In this document: piece after piece, positions 43,062 through 52,214 of the stretch
How positions within the stretch are numbered: position 1 is the first letter of the stretch
Layout: each line of letters opens with the position of its first letter
DNA from: Lysobacter lycopersici
Lineage (GTDB): Bacteria; Pseudomonadota; Gammaproteobacteria; Xanthomonadales; Xanthomonadaceae
NCBI RefSeq assembly: GCF_007556775.1
Contig: NZ_CP041742.1
Coordinates: 1,240,001 to 1,304,000, forward strand
Length of the DNA: 64,000 nt
Reading direction: 5' to 3'
Program-made: the position numbers and the translations under genes
The notes under the pieces: generated by a model
The model's input: only the letters and a program-made list of their open reading frames with translations
Told to the model about the DNA's origin: nothing
Databases searched by the model: none

Positions 43062-44263
43062 GTCGCCACCTTCGCGACCGCATCGCCGGCGCGCGCCGCG
43101 CGTTCGAGCCCCGCGAGCAGGTCGGCGCGCAGGTCGTCGATGTGTTCGATGCCCACCGACAGGCGCAACAGCCCGTCGCCGATGCCGGCGGCAGCGCGCA
43201 CGTCGGGCGCCATCGCCGCATGCGTCATCGTCGCCGGATGCGCGACCAGGCTTTCGACGCCACCCAGTGATTCGGCCAGGGTGAAACATTCCAACCCGTC
43301 GGCGAACGCGCGCACTTCGGCTTCATTCGCGAGTTCGAACGACAGCATCGCGCCGAAGCCGCGCTGCTGGCGCGCGGCGAGCGCATGGCCGGGATGCGAT
43401 TCGAGCCCGGGGAAATGCACCTTCGCCACCGCCGGGTGTTCGTCGAGCAGTTGCGCGAGCGCGGCGGCGTTCTCCTGGTGCACGCGCAAGCGCGCATCCA
43501 GCGTGCGCAGGCCGCGCAGCGCGAGGTAGCTGTCGAACGGCGCGCCGGTCAGCCCGAGCGCGTTCGCCCACCATGCGAGGGATTCGTGCAACGCGGCGTC
43601 GCGTGCGACCACCGCACCACCGACCACGTCGCTGTGGCCGTTGATGTACTTGGTGGTCGAATGCACGACCACGTCCGCGCCGAACGCGATCGGCGTTTGC
43701 AACGCGGGCGAGAGGAAAGTGTTGTCGACCACCGCCAGCGCACCGGCCTTGTGCGCGGCCTCGACGACGAAGCGCAGGTCGGTGATGCGCAGCAGCGGGT
43801 TGGATGGCGTTTCTATCCACACCAGCGCCGGCTTTCGTGCCAGCGCCGCGGCCAGCGCACGCGGATCGGTGAGGTCCACGAGTTGCAGGTCGAAGCCGCC
43901 CTTGCGCGCGAGCGCGTCGAACAGGCGCCAGCTGCCGCCATAGCCGTCGTGCGCGGCGAGCAGCGTGTCGCCCGGCTGCAGCAACGCGTGCAGCACCAGC
44001 GCGACCGCGGCCATGCCGGTCGCGGTGACGACGCCACCGGCGCCGCCCTCGAGTTCGGCCAGCGCTTCGGCGAGCAGGTCGCGGGTGGGATTGCCGCTGC
44101 GGGTGTAGTCGTAGCGGCGCTTTTCGCCGAAGCCGGCGAAGCTGAAGTTCGACGACAGCACCAGCGGCGGCACCACCGCGCCGAAGGCGGGATCGCGGTC
44201 GATGCCGGCGCGCACGGCGCGGGTGGCGGGACGCAGGCAGGAGGCGGGCGGATCGAGGGACAT
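43058..44263 (-). CDS. metB: cystathionine gamma-synthase / Cys-Met metabolism PLP enzyme
   Basis: A 401-residue PLP enzyme of the trans-sulfuration family; joins cysteine to an activated homoserine or does a related reaction. Motifs: NFSFAGFGEKRRYDYTRSGNPT, ATGMAAVALVLHALLQPGD, WIETPSNPLLRITD and the PLP lysine in HSTTKYINGHSDVVGG. The start at 44263 lies after a SAM riboswitch; longer versions in this frame read through riboswitch sequence and are not real. Gamma-synthase is favoured over gamma-lyase by the context but not proven. Confidence 0.93.
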   Translation of the reverse strand: MSLDPPASCLRPATRAVRAGIDRDPAFGAVVPPLVLSSNFSFAGFGEKRRYDYTRSGNPTRDLLAEALAELEGGAGGVVTATGMAAVALVLHALLQPGDTLLAAHDGYGGSWRLFDALARKGGFDLQLVDLTDPRALAAALARKPALVWIETPSNPLLRITDLRFVVEAAHKAGALAVVDNTFLSPALQTPIAFGADVVVHSTTKYINGHSDVVGGAVVARDAALHESLAWWANALGLTGAPFDSYLALRGLRTLDARLRVHQENAAALAQLLDEHPAVAKVHFPGLESHPGHALAARQQRGFGAMLSFELANEAEVRAFADGLECFTLAESLGGVESLVAHPATMTHAAMAPDVRAAAGIGDGLLRLSVGIEHIDDLRADLLAGLERAARAGDAVAKVAT

Positions 44264-44346
44264 GGCGGGCTCCGGGCGTGGGCAAGGGCCATCCAGCTCC
44301 CACGGAGCGCAGCCGACGTGTTCGCTGCGCAACAGCGCGAACACGA

Positions 44347-44461
44347 CCATCTGCCGGGGGCGCAGGCCTCCGCAGGAGTTGGCACCTTTCGCCGGCTTCC
44401 CCTAGGTCGGGAAGTCGTCGTGGTTGCCCCGGCGTCTTAGGGCCTGTCCCTCAGCCGGTCT
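44347..44461 (-). promoter_or_regulatory. SAM-I (S-box) riboswitch
   Basis: Read on the minus strand, the conserved S-box blocks appear in order: CCGGCTGAGGGACAGGCCCT (P1/P2 with kink-turn), GACGCCGGGGCAACC, AAAGGTGCCAACTCCTGC (core between P3 and P4) and the closing CCGGCAGATGG. P1 pairs CCGG ends. It ends 83 nt before the metB start and should shut metB-hom down when S-adenosylmethionine is plentiful. Confidence 0.93.
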
Positions 44462-44574
44462 GGATGGATGGATCCAGCTTCGCAGCGGTTCCCGGACTTG
44501 TCAATCCCTTCATCCGCATGAAGCGATGGAATTTCCCCTTCCCGCGCGGCGGGCCCATTCCGCATACTTCGCGG

Positions 44575-45687
44575 ATGCGAATTTCCCCCGTCCCCGCCAC
44601 CCTGATGGCGCTGCTGCTGGCCGCCTGCGCCAGCCAACCCGCGGCCTCCGCCGTTCCCCCCAGCCCCGACTCCACCCCGGCCGCCACCGCACCGAAGGTG
44701 CTGCTGGTGCCCGAAAGCTTCGTGTCCGCGGAAACGCCGGCCGAGGAACTCGATTCGGTGGCGACCTGGACCGCGCCCGACGGCCACACCCTCGCCATCG
44801 TCACCGGCAAGTCCACGCATCGCCTCGACGTCTACGACGGCGACAGCGGCCAGCGCCTGCGCGAAGTCGGCAGCGAAGGCAGCGCGCCCGGCCAGTTCTT
44901 CCGCCCGAACGGGATCGCGATCGCCGACGACAAACTGTTCGTGGTCGAACGCGACAACCACCGCGTGCAGGTGCTGTCCCTGCCCGGTTTCGAGCCGGTC
45001 GGCTCCTTCGGCGAAGGCGAATTGCGCAGCCCCTACGGCCTGTGGATCAACCAGACCGAGCCGGGCGAACTCGAGGTCTACGTCACCGACAGCTTCATGT
45101 ACGGCAAGCACTACGACGTGGTGCCGCCGTATTCCGAACTCGACCAGCGCGTGCGCCGCTACCGCGTGCAGTTCGACCAGGACGGCAAGCTGATGGCGAA
45201 CTACGGCGGCGCGTTCGGCGATACCAGCAAGGAATACGGGCTGCGCATGGTCGAATCCATCGCCGGCGACGCGCGCAACGACCGCATGCTGATCGCCGAC
45301 GAGGACACCCGCCACCTCTCGACGCTGCGCGAATACGGCTTCAGCGGGAAATTCACCGGCCGCAGCCTGCCGCAGGACAGTTTCGGCGCGCAGGCCGAGG
45401 GCGTGGCGCTGTGGACCTGCCCCGACGGCAGCGGCTACTGGATCGCGGTCGACCAGCTCGCGCCGCTCACGATCTTCCACCTGTTCGACCGCAAGACGCT
45501 GGCGCCGGTCGGCAGCTTCACCGGCAAGGTGACCTCGCACACCGACGGCGTCGCGCTGCACGGGCCGACCAAGCGTTTCCCCGGCGGCGTGCTCTACGCG
45601 GTGCACGACGACAAGGCGCTGGCCGCGTTCGACCTGCGCGAAGTCGCGCGCACGCTGCGCATCGCGCCGACCTGCCTGCAGCAATGA
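44575..45687 (+). CDS. NHL/phytase-like beta-propeller lipoprotein
   Basis: A 370-residue predicted lipoprotein (lipobox LLLAAC after a short signal) with NHL-like propeller repeats: HRLDVYDGDSGQRLREVG, GQFFRPNGIAIADDKLFVVERDNHRVQVL, LRSPYGLWIN and a later AEGVALWTCPDGSGYWIAVDQ. It resembles proteins annotated as phytase-like or NHL-containing; enzymatic activity is not established. The ATG at 44575 is immediately before the signal. Its stop overlaps the next gene's start (ATGA). Confidence 0.82.
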   Translation: MRISPVPATLMALLLAACASQPAASAVPPSPDSTPAATAPKVLLVPESFVSAETPAEELDSVATWTAPDGHTLAIVTGKSTHRLDVYDGDSGQRLREVGSEGSAPGQFFRPNGIAIADDKLFVVERDNHRVQVLSLPGFEPVGSFGEGELRSPYGLWINQTEPGELEVYVTDSFMYGKHYDVVPPYSELDQRVRRYRVQFDQDGKLMANYGGAFGDTSKEYGLRMVESIAGDARNDRMLIADEDTRHLSTLREYGFSGKFTGRSLPQDSFGAQAEGVALWTCPDGSGYWIAVDQLAPLTIFHLFDRKTLAPVGSFTGKVTSHTDGVALHGPTKRFPGGVLYAVHDDKALAAFDLREVARTLRIAPTCLQQ

Positions 45688-46625
45688 CCTGCGCAGGCCG
45701 CGCCTGGCTGCTGCTCGCGGCGCTCGCCGTCGCCGCGCTGCCGGTGGCGCGCGCGGCCAAGGTCTATCGCTGGGTGGATCGCCAGGGCGTGGTGCATTAC
45801 GGCGACAGCGCGCCCGCTGCGAACGCGGTCGTCGGCGGCAGCTCGCGGGTGAAGGTCATCCCCGTTCAAGCCGAGCCTGGTGCGATGGTCGCGCTGCGGC
45901 TCGAACACGACGGCGATGACTACCTCGCCTACGCCGACAACCGCCTCGCCGGCCCGGTGCAGGTGCGGTTGTCGTTCACCCGCAGCCGCAACGTGGTCGG
46001 CGATCCGCTGCTGCCCGCGCGCGCGACGGTCGATCCGCGCGGCAGCACGCTGGTGGCGCGCATCGGTTCGGCCGATCCGGCGAACGGCGGCGATTTCGAA
46101 TTGCGCCTGGATGCCGTTCCCGGCGATCCGAGCGCGCGCCCGCGGGATTTCGAATACGCCTACCCGCTGCAGGGCGGCGACGTGCAGGTGGCGCAGGGCT
46201 TCGGCGGCGGCTGGAGCCACCAGGACGAACAGAACCATTACGCGGTCGATTTCGCCGCGCCGATCGGCACGCCGGTGTTCGCCGCGCGCGACGGCACGGT
46301 GATGCAGGTCGAAAGCGACTTCGACAAGGCCGGGCTCAACCTTGAGAAGTACGGCGGCCGCGCCAACTACGTGCGCATCGTCCACGACGACGGCACGATG
46401 GCGCTGTACGCGCACTTGCGCGAGGGCGGCGTGCTGGTGCGCGTGGGCCAGCGCGTGGAAAAGGGCCAGCAGATCGGCCTGTCCGGCAACACCGGCTTCA
46501 CCAGCGGGCCGCACCTGCACTTCGCGGTGCAGGTCAACCGCGACATGCGCCTGGTCTCGATCCCGTTCCGGATGTTCGGGCCGCGGGGCATCCTGCGCTT
46601 CACCGACGTGTCCGCCGGGCACTGA
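45684..46625 (+). CDS. M23 family metallopeptidase with N-terminal DUF4124
   Basis: A 313-residue exported cell-wall hydrolase or its regulator. Signal peptide, then DUF4124 (AKVYRWVDRQGVVHYGDSAP), a linker/beta domain, and an M23 LytM domain at about residues 170-300 with zinc ligands HYAVDF (H-x3-D) and HLHF. All three ligands are present, so it can be active. Translationally coupled to the propeller lipoprotein. Confidence 0.92.
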   Translation: MTCAGRAWLLLAALAVAALPVARAAKVYRWVDRQGVVHYGDSAPAANAVVGGSSRVKVIPVQAEPGAMVALRLEHDGDDYLAYADNRLAGPVQVRLSFTRSRNVVGDPLLPARATVDPRGSTLVARIGSADPANGGDFELRLDAVPGDPSARPRDFEYAYPLQGGDVQVAQGFGGGWSHQDEQNHYAVDFAAPIGTPVFAARDGTVMQVESDFDKAGLNLEKYGGRANYVRIVHDDGTMALYAHLREGGVLVRVGQRVEKGQQIGLSGNTGFTSGPHLHFAVQVNRDMRLVSIPFRMFGPRGILRFTDVSAGH

Positions 46626-46687
46626 ACGCGCGGGTATAATTTCCGGATCCCATTCGACCCGATTCCGCGCGCGTGCGCGGCGCCGCC

Positions 46688-48289
<1,602 letters not shown>

Positions 48290-48295
48290 GAACCG

Positions 48296-48350
48296 GTTAT
48301 CACCGCGGATTCGCGGTGATAACGCATATCGCCCCGGATTCGCCGATATG
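48296..48350. other. two adjacent hairpins after prfC
   Basis: GTTATCACCGCG / CGCGGTGATAAC (48296-48323) and GCATATCG / CGATATGC (48324-48350). There is no T-run, so these are not classical terminators, but the position suggests a transcript-end or a repeat remnant. The rest of the gap up to 48486 shows nothing definable. Confidence 0.6.
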
Positions 48351-48496
48351 CACGGCGCCTGCCTGCCGTTTACGCGGGCCAGAAGGTCGAGGAATGCACC
48401 GATCCTCGTGGGAATATCCCGCTTGACGACGCCTTGAGCGAAGCTGAATATCCTGCGCATATCGCCCGATTTGGGCACTACATGTAGTTAGGGCTC

Positions 48497-48898
48497 ATGA
48501 GCACGGCAACGCAACGCTTGGCGCTAATCACATTAATTGGCTCGATTGCGTTGCCCGCCTCGGCTTCGGATGCTATCCGCATTGACGTTCACGACCTTGC
48601 CAGAGACAAAACAGCCTTACTCGGCAAGCACGTCACAGCCCACGGCTGTCTTGTGATCAACATCCACGGGGAGTTCATTGAGCCTTGTGGCAGCAGCAAC
48701 TCGCGGGAAATCACGCTAGTCGAGATTCGTGACTACAAGCTCATTCAAAAAGCTCTTGGCCGCCTGGACCTTGATTCCGATCTTGAGGGCGATTTCTCTG
48801 GCGTAATTGTGGAAGAGTCTATCGACTGGCCGGAGCCGGGCAAGGCAATATTCTTGAGGCTTGAATCCATTAACGGAATCACCTTGAATGAGCCCTAA
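48497..48898 (+). CDS. exported cassette protein of unknown function
   Basis: A 133-residue protein with a signal peptide (MSTATQRLALITLIGSIALP ending ASA) and a small mature domain containing one Cys pair (HGCLVIN...EPCGSSNS). Codon use and GC are clearly lower than native genes. The ATG is 3 bp past the left core-like site, and the stop overlaps the following attC. No family recognised. Confidence 0.7.
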   Translation: MSTATQRLALITLIGSIALPASASDAIRIDVHDLARDKTALLGKHVTAHGCLVINIHGEFIEPCGSSNSREITLVEIRDYKLIQKALGRLDLDSDLEGDFSGVIVEESIDWPEPGKAIFLRLESINGITLNEP

Positions 48899-48952
48899 CA
48901 ATTCGTTCAAGCCGAAGCCGCTTCGCGGGTCGGATTAATTCAGGCATTAGCA
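48893..48952 (+). other. attC-like site 5 (60 bp)
   Basis: R''-like CCCTAAC (48893-48899) and R'-like ATTAGCA (48946-48952) 60 bp apart. Left arm TTCAAGCCGAAGCCGC and right arm GGATTAATTCAGG keep the layout, but both cores deviate from consensus. Confidence 0.68.
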
Positions 48953-48969
48953 CTCACCCGGGAGTTCTT

Positions 48970-49254
48970 GTGGCGATTGACGTTAGAACCCGTGACTCGA
49001 AGATTTGGACTGTCATGGGCATTTTGTTCGGCGCGCTTCGATTCATAGACTTCTTTTTCTACGGAAGGCATCTTTATGACCTGATTGCCGGCTCCGGATT
49101 CCTCATAGTCGCAATTGGCGCCTATCTAAACGGCTTTCAAACTCTTGAGGCTCTCTCAACCTCGGGAAAGAAATCGTCCATCAATGGCTACGCATTCGCA
49201 CTTATTGGTTTTGTGCTTGTTGTTGTTTCCATGATCATTAAATACTCGCAGTGA
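48970..49254 (+). CDS. cassette-encoded small membrane protein
   Basis: A 94-residue protein with about three membrane helices (residues 13-31, 36-53, 70-90) and little else. GTG start with a GGGAG ribosome site. Low GC for this genome. It ends 1 bp before the next attC-like site. Function unknown. Confidence 0.7.
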   Translation: MAIDVRTRDSKIWTVMGILFGALRFIDFFFYGRHLYDLIAGSGFLIVAIGAYLNGFQTLEALSTSGKKSSINGYAFALIGFVLVVVSMIIKYSQ

Positions 49255-49255
49255 G

Positions 49256-49315
49256 TGCTAACAAATCATTCAAGCCGAAGCTGCTTCGTGGCGCGGCTTG
49301 ATCCGGGCATCAGGC
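49256..49315 (+). other. attC-like site 6 (60 bp)
   Basis: TGCTAAC (49256-49262) and ATCAGGC (49309-49315) occupy the R'' and R' positions, 60 bp apart. Arms TCATTCAAGCCGAAGC and GCGGCTTGATCCGGGC pair as in other sites. Core boxes are degenerate, so it is probably no longer recombined. Confidence 0.68.
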
Positions 49316-49363
49316 ACCACGCATTCCCACCGCTCGTCCACGACGCTTGAGAGGTGACAACCG

Positions 49364-49552
49364 ATGAGCTCCCGCCGCGAATCCTTTCGAGTCGCCTTCG
49401 TTCTCGCCGCCTTTGGCCTCCTGAGCCTGCTCAGCATGCTCGCCCGCCCGAGCCTCGCCACCGTTCGCGCGGTGGATATCGTGCACCTCATCGGCACGGG
49501 CATGTGTCTTGGCGGCGCCATCGTGGCGTTTGCCTGGGCACGTTCGAAGTAG
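49364..49552 (+). CDS. small two-helix membrane protein
   Basis: 62 residues: a basic start (MSSRRESFR), a helix at about 9-26, a short loop and a second helix at about 40-58, ending ARSK. GAGGTG ribosome site 7 bp before the ATG. It follows the last attC-like site and may be a terminal cassette whose own attC has been lost, or a resident gene. Confidence 0.6.
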   Translation: MSSRRESFRVAFVLAAFGLLSLLSMLARPSLATVRAVDIVHLIGTGMCLGGAIVAFAWARSK

Positions 49553-49595
49553 TCGCAAGCGCGGCTGTGTCAGGCGTCAGGCGCCGACATGCGCA

Positions 49596-50192
49596 TCAAC
49601 CCACCCAATCGGGATCGGGTTGGTCCGCGTCGTAATACTCGAAGATCAGGTGGATGCGGTCGCTGTCGCCGTCGTTGTTCACCGCATGGATCCCGAGGTT
49701 GTTGACTTCCACCGCCTCGCCTTCCGGGAAATGGTGCACGCTGCCGCCGGACAGGAACGACACCTTCGGATTGGTCAGGATCGGTACGTGGATCTTGTGC
49801 GGCCATTGCGCCGCCGCGTTCGAATCGACGTGCGGATGGATGATGCCGCCCGGCGCCATGCGCGCGAACATTACCCGCGGATACACGCCGCGCGCGTATC
49901 CGTACGGTCGTGTCGCCAGTTCCATGATCGGGAGCAGGCGCTCGCGCCATTCCGCCCACGCCGGCCGGTCGTGCGATTGCCGCCAATCCTTCGGGCTGTC
50001 GATGAAGCGGAACACGATGTGCCGCGTGCGGTCGAGCGCCTCGAACTTGTTCGGCTTGGCCGCGTTCTCCGCATCCCACACCGATTCAGGGATCGCGAGC
50101 ACGGCGTCGCGGATCGACGAAATATCGACCTTGCCGAGGTGGCGCACGGTCGTGGTCTTGCGTGGATTGGCGTGCATGGTCGGAACGTGCAT
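49596..50192 (-). CDS. aspartyl/asparaginyl beta-hydroxylase-like protein
   Basis: A 198-residue member of the double-stranded beta-helix (cupin) hydroxylase class. Fe(II)-binding motif likely HPHVDSN (HxD; GGIIHPHVDSNAAAQW) with the distal His in AVNNDGDSDRIHLIFEYY, plus VPILTNPKVSFLSGG. 2-Oxoglutarate-dependent hydroxylation of a protein or small molecule is expected, target unknown. It starts 2 bp after the stop of the sulfotransferase gene. A second ATG at 50177 is a possible start. Confidence 0.82.
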   Translation of the reverse strand: MHVPTMHANPRKTTTVRHLGKVDISSIRDAVLAIPESVWDAENAAKPNKFEALDRTRHIVFRFIDSPKDWRQSHDRPAWAEWRERLLPIMELATRPYGYARGVYPRVMFARMAPGGIIHPHVDSNAAAQWPHKIHVPILTNPKVSFLSGGSVHHFPEGEAVEVNNLGIHAVNNDGDSDRIHLIFEYYDADQPDPDWVG

Positions 50193-50194
50193 GG

Positions 50195-50818
50195 TCAGAA
50201 CCGGTAGCCGAACAGTTGCAGGTCGCGCGCGTACAGCTGCGCCACGCCATCGACCAGGTCGCGATCGTAATACTGGCGGTAGTCGCCGCGGCGCGAGCCG
50301 TTGACCTTGTCCAGGGCTCGGCCGGGGATGCCGATCCTCGCGCACAGCGCGTCGTAGGATTCCTGCATGGTCTCGACCCGACCGATGAAATCGGTCGCCA
50401 GGGCGCCCCGTTCGTCCACGAGCAGCGTGTATTGCGGCTGGAAATGCACGTGGTTCAGTGGGCGCAGTTCGAACAGGATGCGGTGCATGGTGGCGCGCGG
50501 ATCGCGGTCGAAATCGCCGGCCTGCCGGGTCATGAACGAGCAATACGACACGAAGCGGTCGAACGGATTGCGCACGAACGCGAACTTCAGGTAATCGCGC
50601 ATCACGTCCGGGCCGAGGAACGGCGCGACCTGGCGCAGGCTGAAATGCCCGTGCCCGAGCGACGCGAGTTCCGGCCACGGGAATTTCTTCTGCTCGAACA
50701 GGCCGACCTGCTCGATGTCGTCCGGGCCCAGGTGCTCGCGCAGGGCCTGGCGCACGGCATGCGTCCCGGTCTTGGGGATCGGCACGAAAACATAGCGATG
50801 CGCGTGGGAAACGATCAT
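50195..50818 (-). CDS. sulfotransferase family protein
   Basis: A 207-residue cytosolic sulfotransferase-fold protein. The 5'-phosphosulfate-binding motif is VPIPKTGTHAVRQAL near residues 12-26 and the 3'-phosphate motif is FAFVRNPFDRFVSYCSFM. It would transfer sulfate from PAPS to a carbohydrate or other acceptor; the acceptor is not deducible. Start MIVSHAHRYVFVP. First gene of a two-gene operon with the hydroxylase-like gene. Confidence 0.86.
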   Translation of the reverse strand: MIVSHAHRYVFVPIPKTGTHAVRQALREHLGPDDIEQVGLFEQKKFPWPELASLGHGHFSLRQVAPFLGPDVMRDYLKFAFVRNPFDRFVSYCSFMTRQAGDFDRDPRATMHRILFELRPLNHVHFQPQYTLLVDERGALATDFIGRVETMQESYDALCARIGIPGRALDKVNGSRRGDYRQYYDRDLVDGVAQLYARDLQLFGYRF

Positions 50819-50906
50819 GGGCGACGAAACCGGTTTCGCCCATGATAAGGCAGGCGATTCCGCGCATGGAGCAATTGCTCGGCGCCGGGCGCGCATGGTG
50901 GGCGGC

Positions 50907-51551
50907 ATGCACGCGACCCTTGCATTCGACCGCGGCGAACGCGCCAACGCCCTCACCGCATGGCTCGGGCTGGCGTTGGCACTGGCCGGCGCATGCTGGA
51001 TGCTGCCGCTGGCGATCCTGCGCGGCAATGCTTGGCAGTGGGCATCGGCGCTGGCGTTCTCGTTCGCGCTGGTGCTGATGCACCTCGCCTCCAGCCTGTA
51101 CCACAGCGCCAGCGTTCCCGCGCGCAAGGCGCGGCTGAAGGTGCTCGACCACTGTGCGATCTACCTGCTGATCGCGGGAACCTACACGCCGTTCACGCTG
51201 GTCGCGTTGCGCGGCGAGCCGGGCTGGATCCTGTTCGCGGCGGTGTGGACGCTGGCCGCCGTCGGCGTGGTGTTCAAATTGTTCAGCACCGGTCGGTTCC
51301 GGTTGTTCTCCACGCTGGTCTATGTCGCGATGGGCTGGCTGGTGCTGTTCGCGATCAAGCCGGTCTGGGCCGCGCTCGATGCATGGACGCTCGGCTGGCT
51401 GTTCGCGGGCGGCGTGGCGTACACGCTCGGGACACTGTTCTATCTCCGTCGCTCATGGCCGCATTCGCACGCGGTGTGGCACCTGTTCGTGATCGCCGGC
51501 GGCGCCTGCCATTTCATCGCGATCGCGGCGCAAGTGCTGCCGCGCGCATGA
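50907..51551 (+). CDS. TrhA/hemolysin III family membrane protein
   Basis: About 214 residues, seven membrane helices of the PAQR/HlyIII family. Signature residues: RGERANALTAWLG, LASSLYHSASVPARKARLKVLDHCAIYLLIAGTYTPF, and C-terminal HAVWHLFVIAGGACHFIAI, which contain the conserved His/Asp metal-site residues. Related E. coli TrhA controls membrane energetics; hemolytic activity should not be assumed. ATGs at 50907 and 50895 are both possible starts. Confidence 0.93.
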   Translation: MHATLAFDRGERANALTAWLGLALALAGACWMLPLAILRGNAWQWASALAFSFALVLMHLASSLYHSASVPARKARLKVLDHCAIYLLIAGTYTPFTLVALRGEPGWILFAAVWTLAAVGVVFKLFSTGRFRLFSTLVYVAMGWLVLFAIKPVWAALDAWTLGWLFAGGVAYTLGTLFYLRRSWPHSHAVWHLFVIAGGACHFIAIAAQVLPRA

Positions 51552-51590
51552 CGCGCTAGAGTGCGGCAACGTCCATCCGCACTCCACGCC

Positions 51591-52046
51591 ATGCGCCGAC
51601 ATGCCGCACTGATCGTTTCCGCCTTCGTGCTCGCCGCCTGCAACCGCGCACCGGCCCCGGCCCCGGCCGACGCATTGCCGGAGACCGCATCGACGACGGA
51701 GCCGCGAGCGCCGGCAACGGCTTCCGTCGCCGCTCCGGCGACATCGCCGGAACCCGCGGCATCCGCACCGCCGCAACAACCCGCACCGATGCCGGAAGGC
51801 AGTTTCGCGTCCTACCAGTGCGACGACGGCGCGCAGGTCGAGGTGCATTTCAACGGCATGGCCGCGGGCGTGTCCTGGCCCGACGGCCGCAGCGTGCAGT
51901 TGTCGCAGCCGAAGTCCGCGGCCGCAGGCGAACCGCAGGTGTATTCGAATCGCAAGGTGCGGATCGAACGCGCGGCGGATGGCCTGCACCTGCGCGACGG
52001 CGACAAGGCGGAAACGCTGTGCACGGAGACCGAAGCCAGCGCGTGA
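51591..52046 (+). CDS. lipoprotein with C-terminal MliC-like (lysozyme-inhibitor) domain
   Basis: A 151-residue predicted lipoprotein (lipobox VLAAC), with a Pro/Ala linker of about 50 residues and a C-terminal domain SFASYQCDDGAQVEVHF, WPDGRSVQLSQ, NRKVRIERAADGLHLRDGDKAETLC that fits the MliC/PliC fold with its Cys pair. MliC proteins inhibit host C-type lysozyme; activity is inferred. Confidence 0.76.
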   Translation: MRRHAALIVSAFVLAACNRAPAPAPADALPETASTTEPRAPATASVAAPATSPEPAASAPPQQPAPMPEGSFASYQCDDGAQVEVHFNGMAAGVSWPDGRSVQLSQPKSAAAGEPQVYSNRKVRIERAADGLHLRDGDKAETLCTETEASA

Positions 52047-52214
52047 GTGGTTGCGATCCACCCGAACAGACGCCACCCCGCGGTTGTACCGACGGCGAAC
52101 GATATCAGCGCATGATTGCGCGCTGAACCGTTTTCCGGACACTTCACCCGCGCTTGACCCTTGTGCAGGAAAGGTGACGGCAATCGCCTCCGGAAACCTG
52201 CTCGCGCAAGGCGC

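Larger units (their letters stand above)
48487..49315 (+). mobile_element. integrase-less integron cassette cluster 2 (CALIN-like)
   Basis: A second, older-looking group of cassettes: a left core-like GTTAGGG (48487-48493), two AT-richer genes each followed by a 60-bp attC-like site with damaged core boxes, then another small membrane gene. The same attC phrase (AACAATTCGTTCAAGCCGAAG, AACAAATCATTCAAGCCGAAG split as 48897-48915 and 49260-49280) links it to cluster 1, 10 kb away. Confidence 0.75.

Noticed and set aside
44264-44350. N-terminal extension of metB to 44350
   Set aside because: The extra codons lie in the riboswitch leader; the family start fits 44263.
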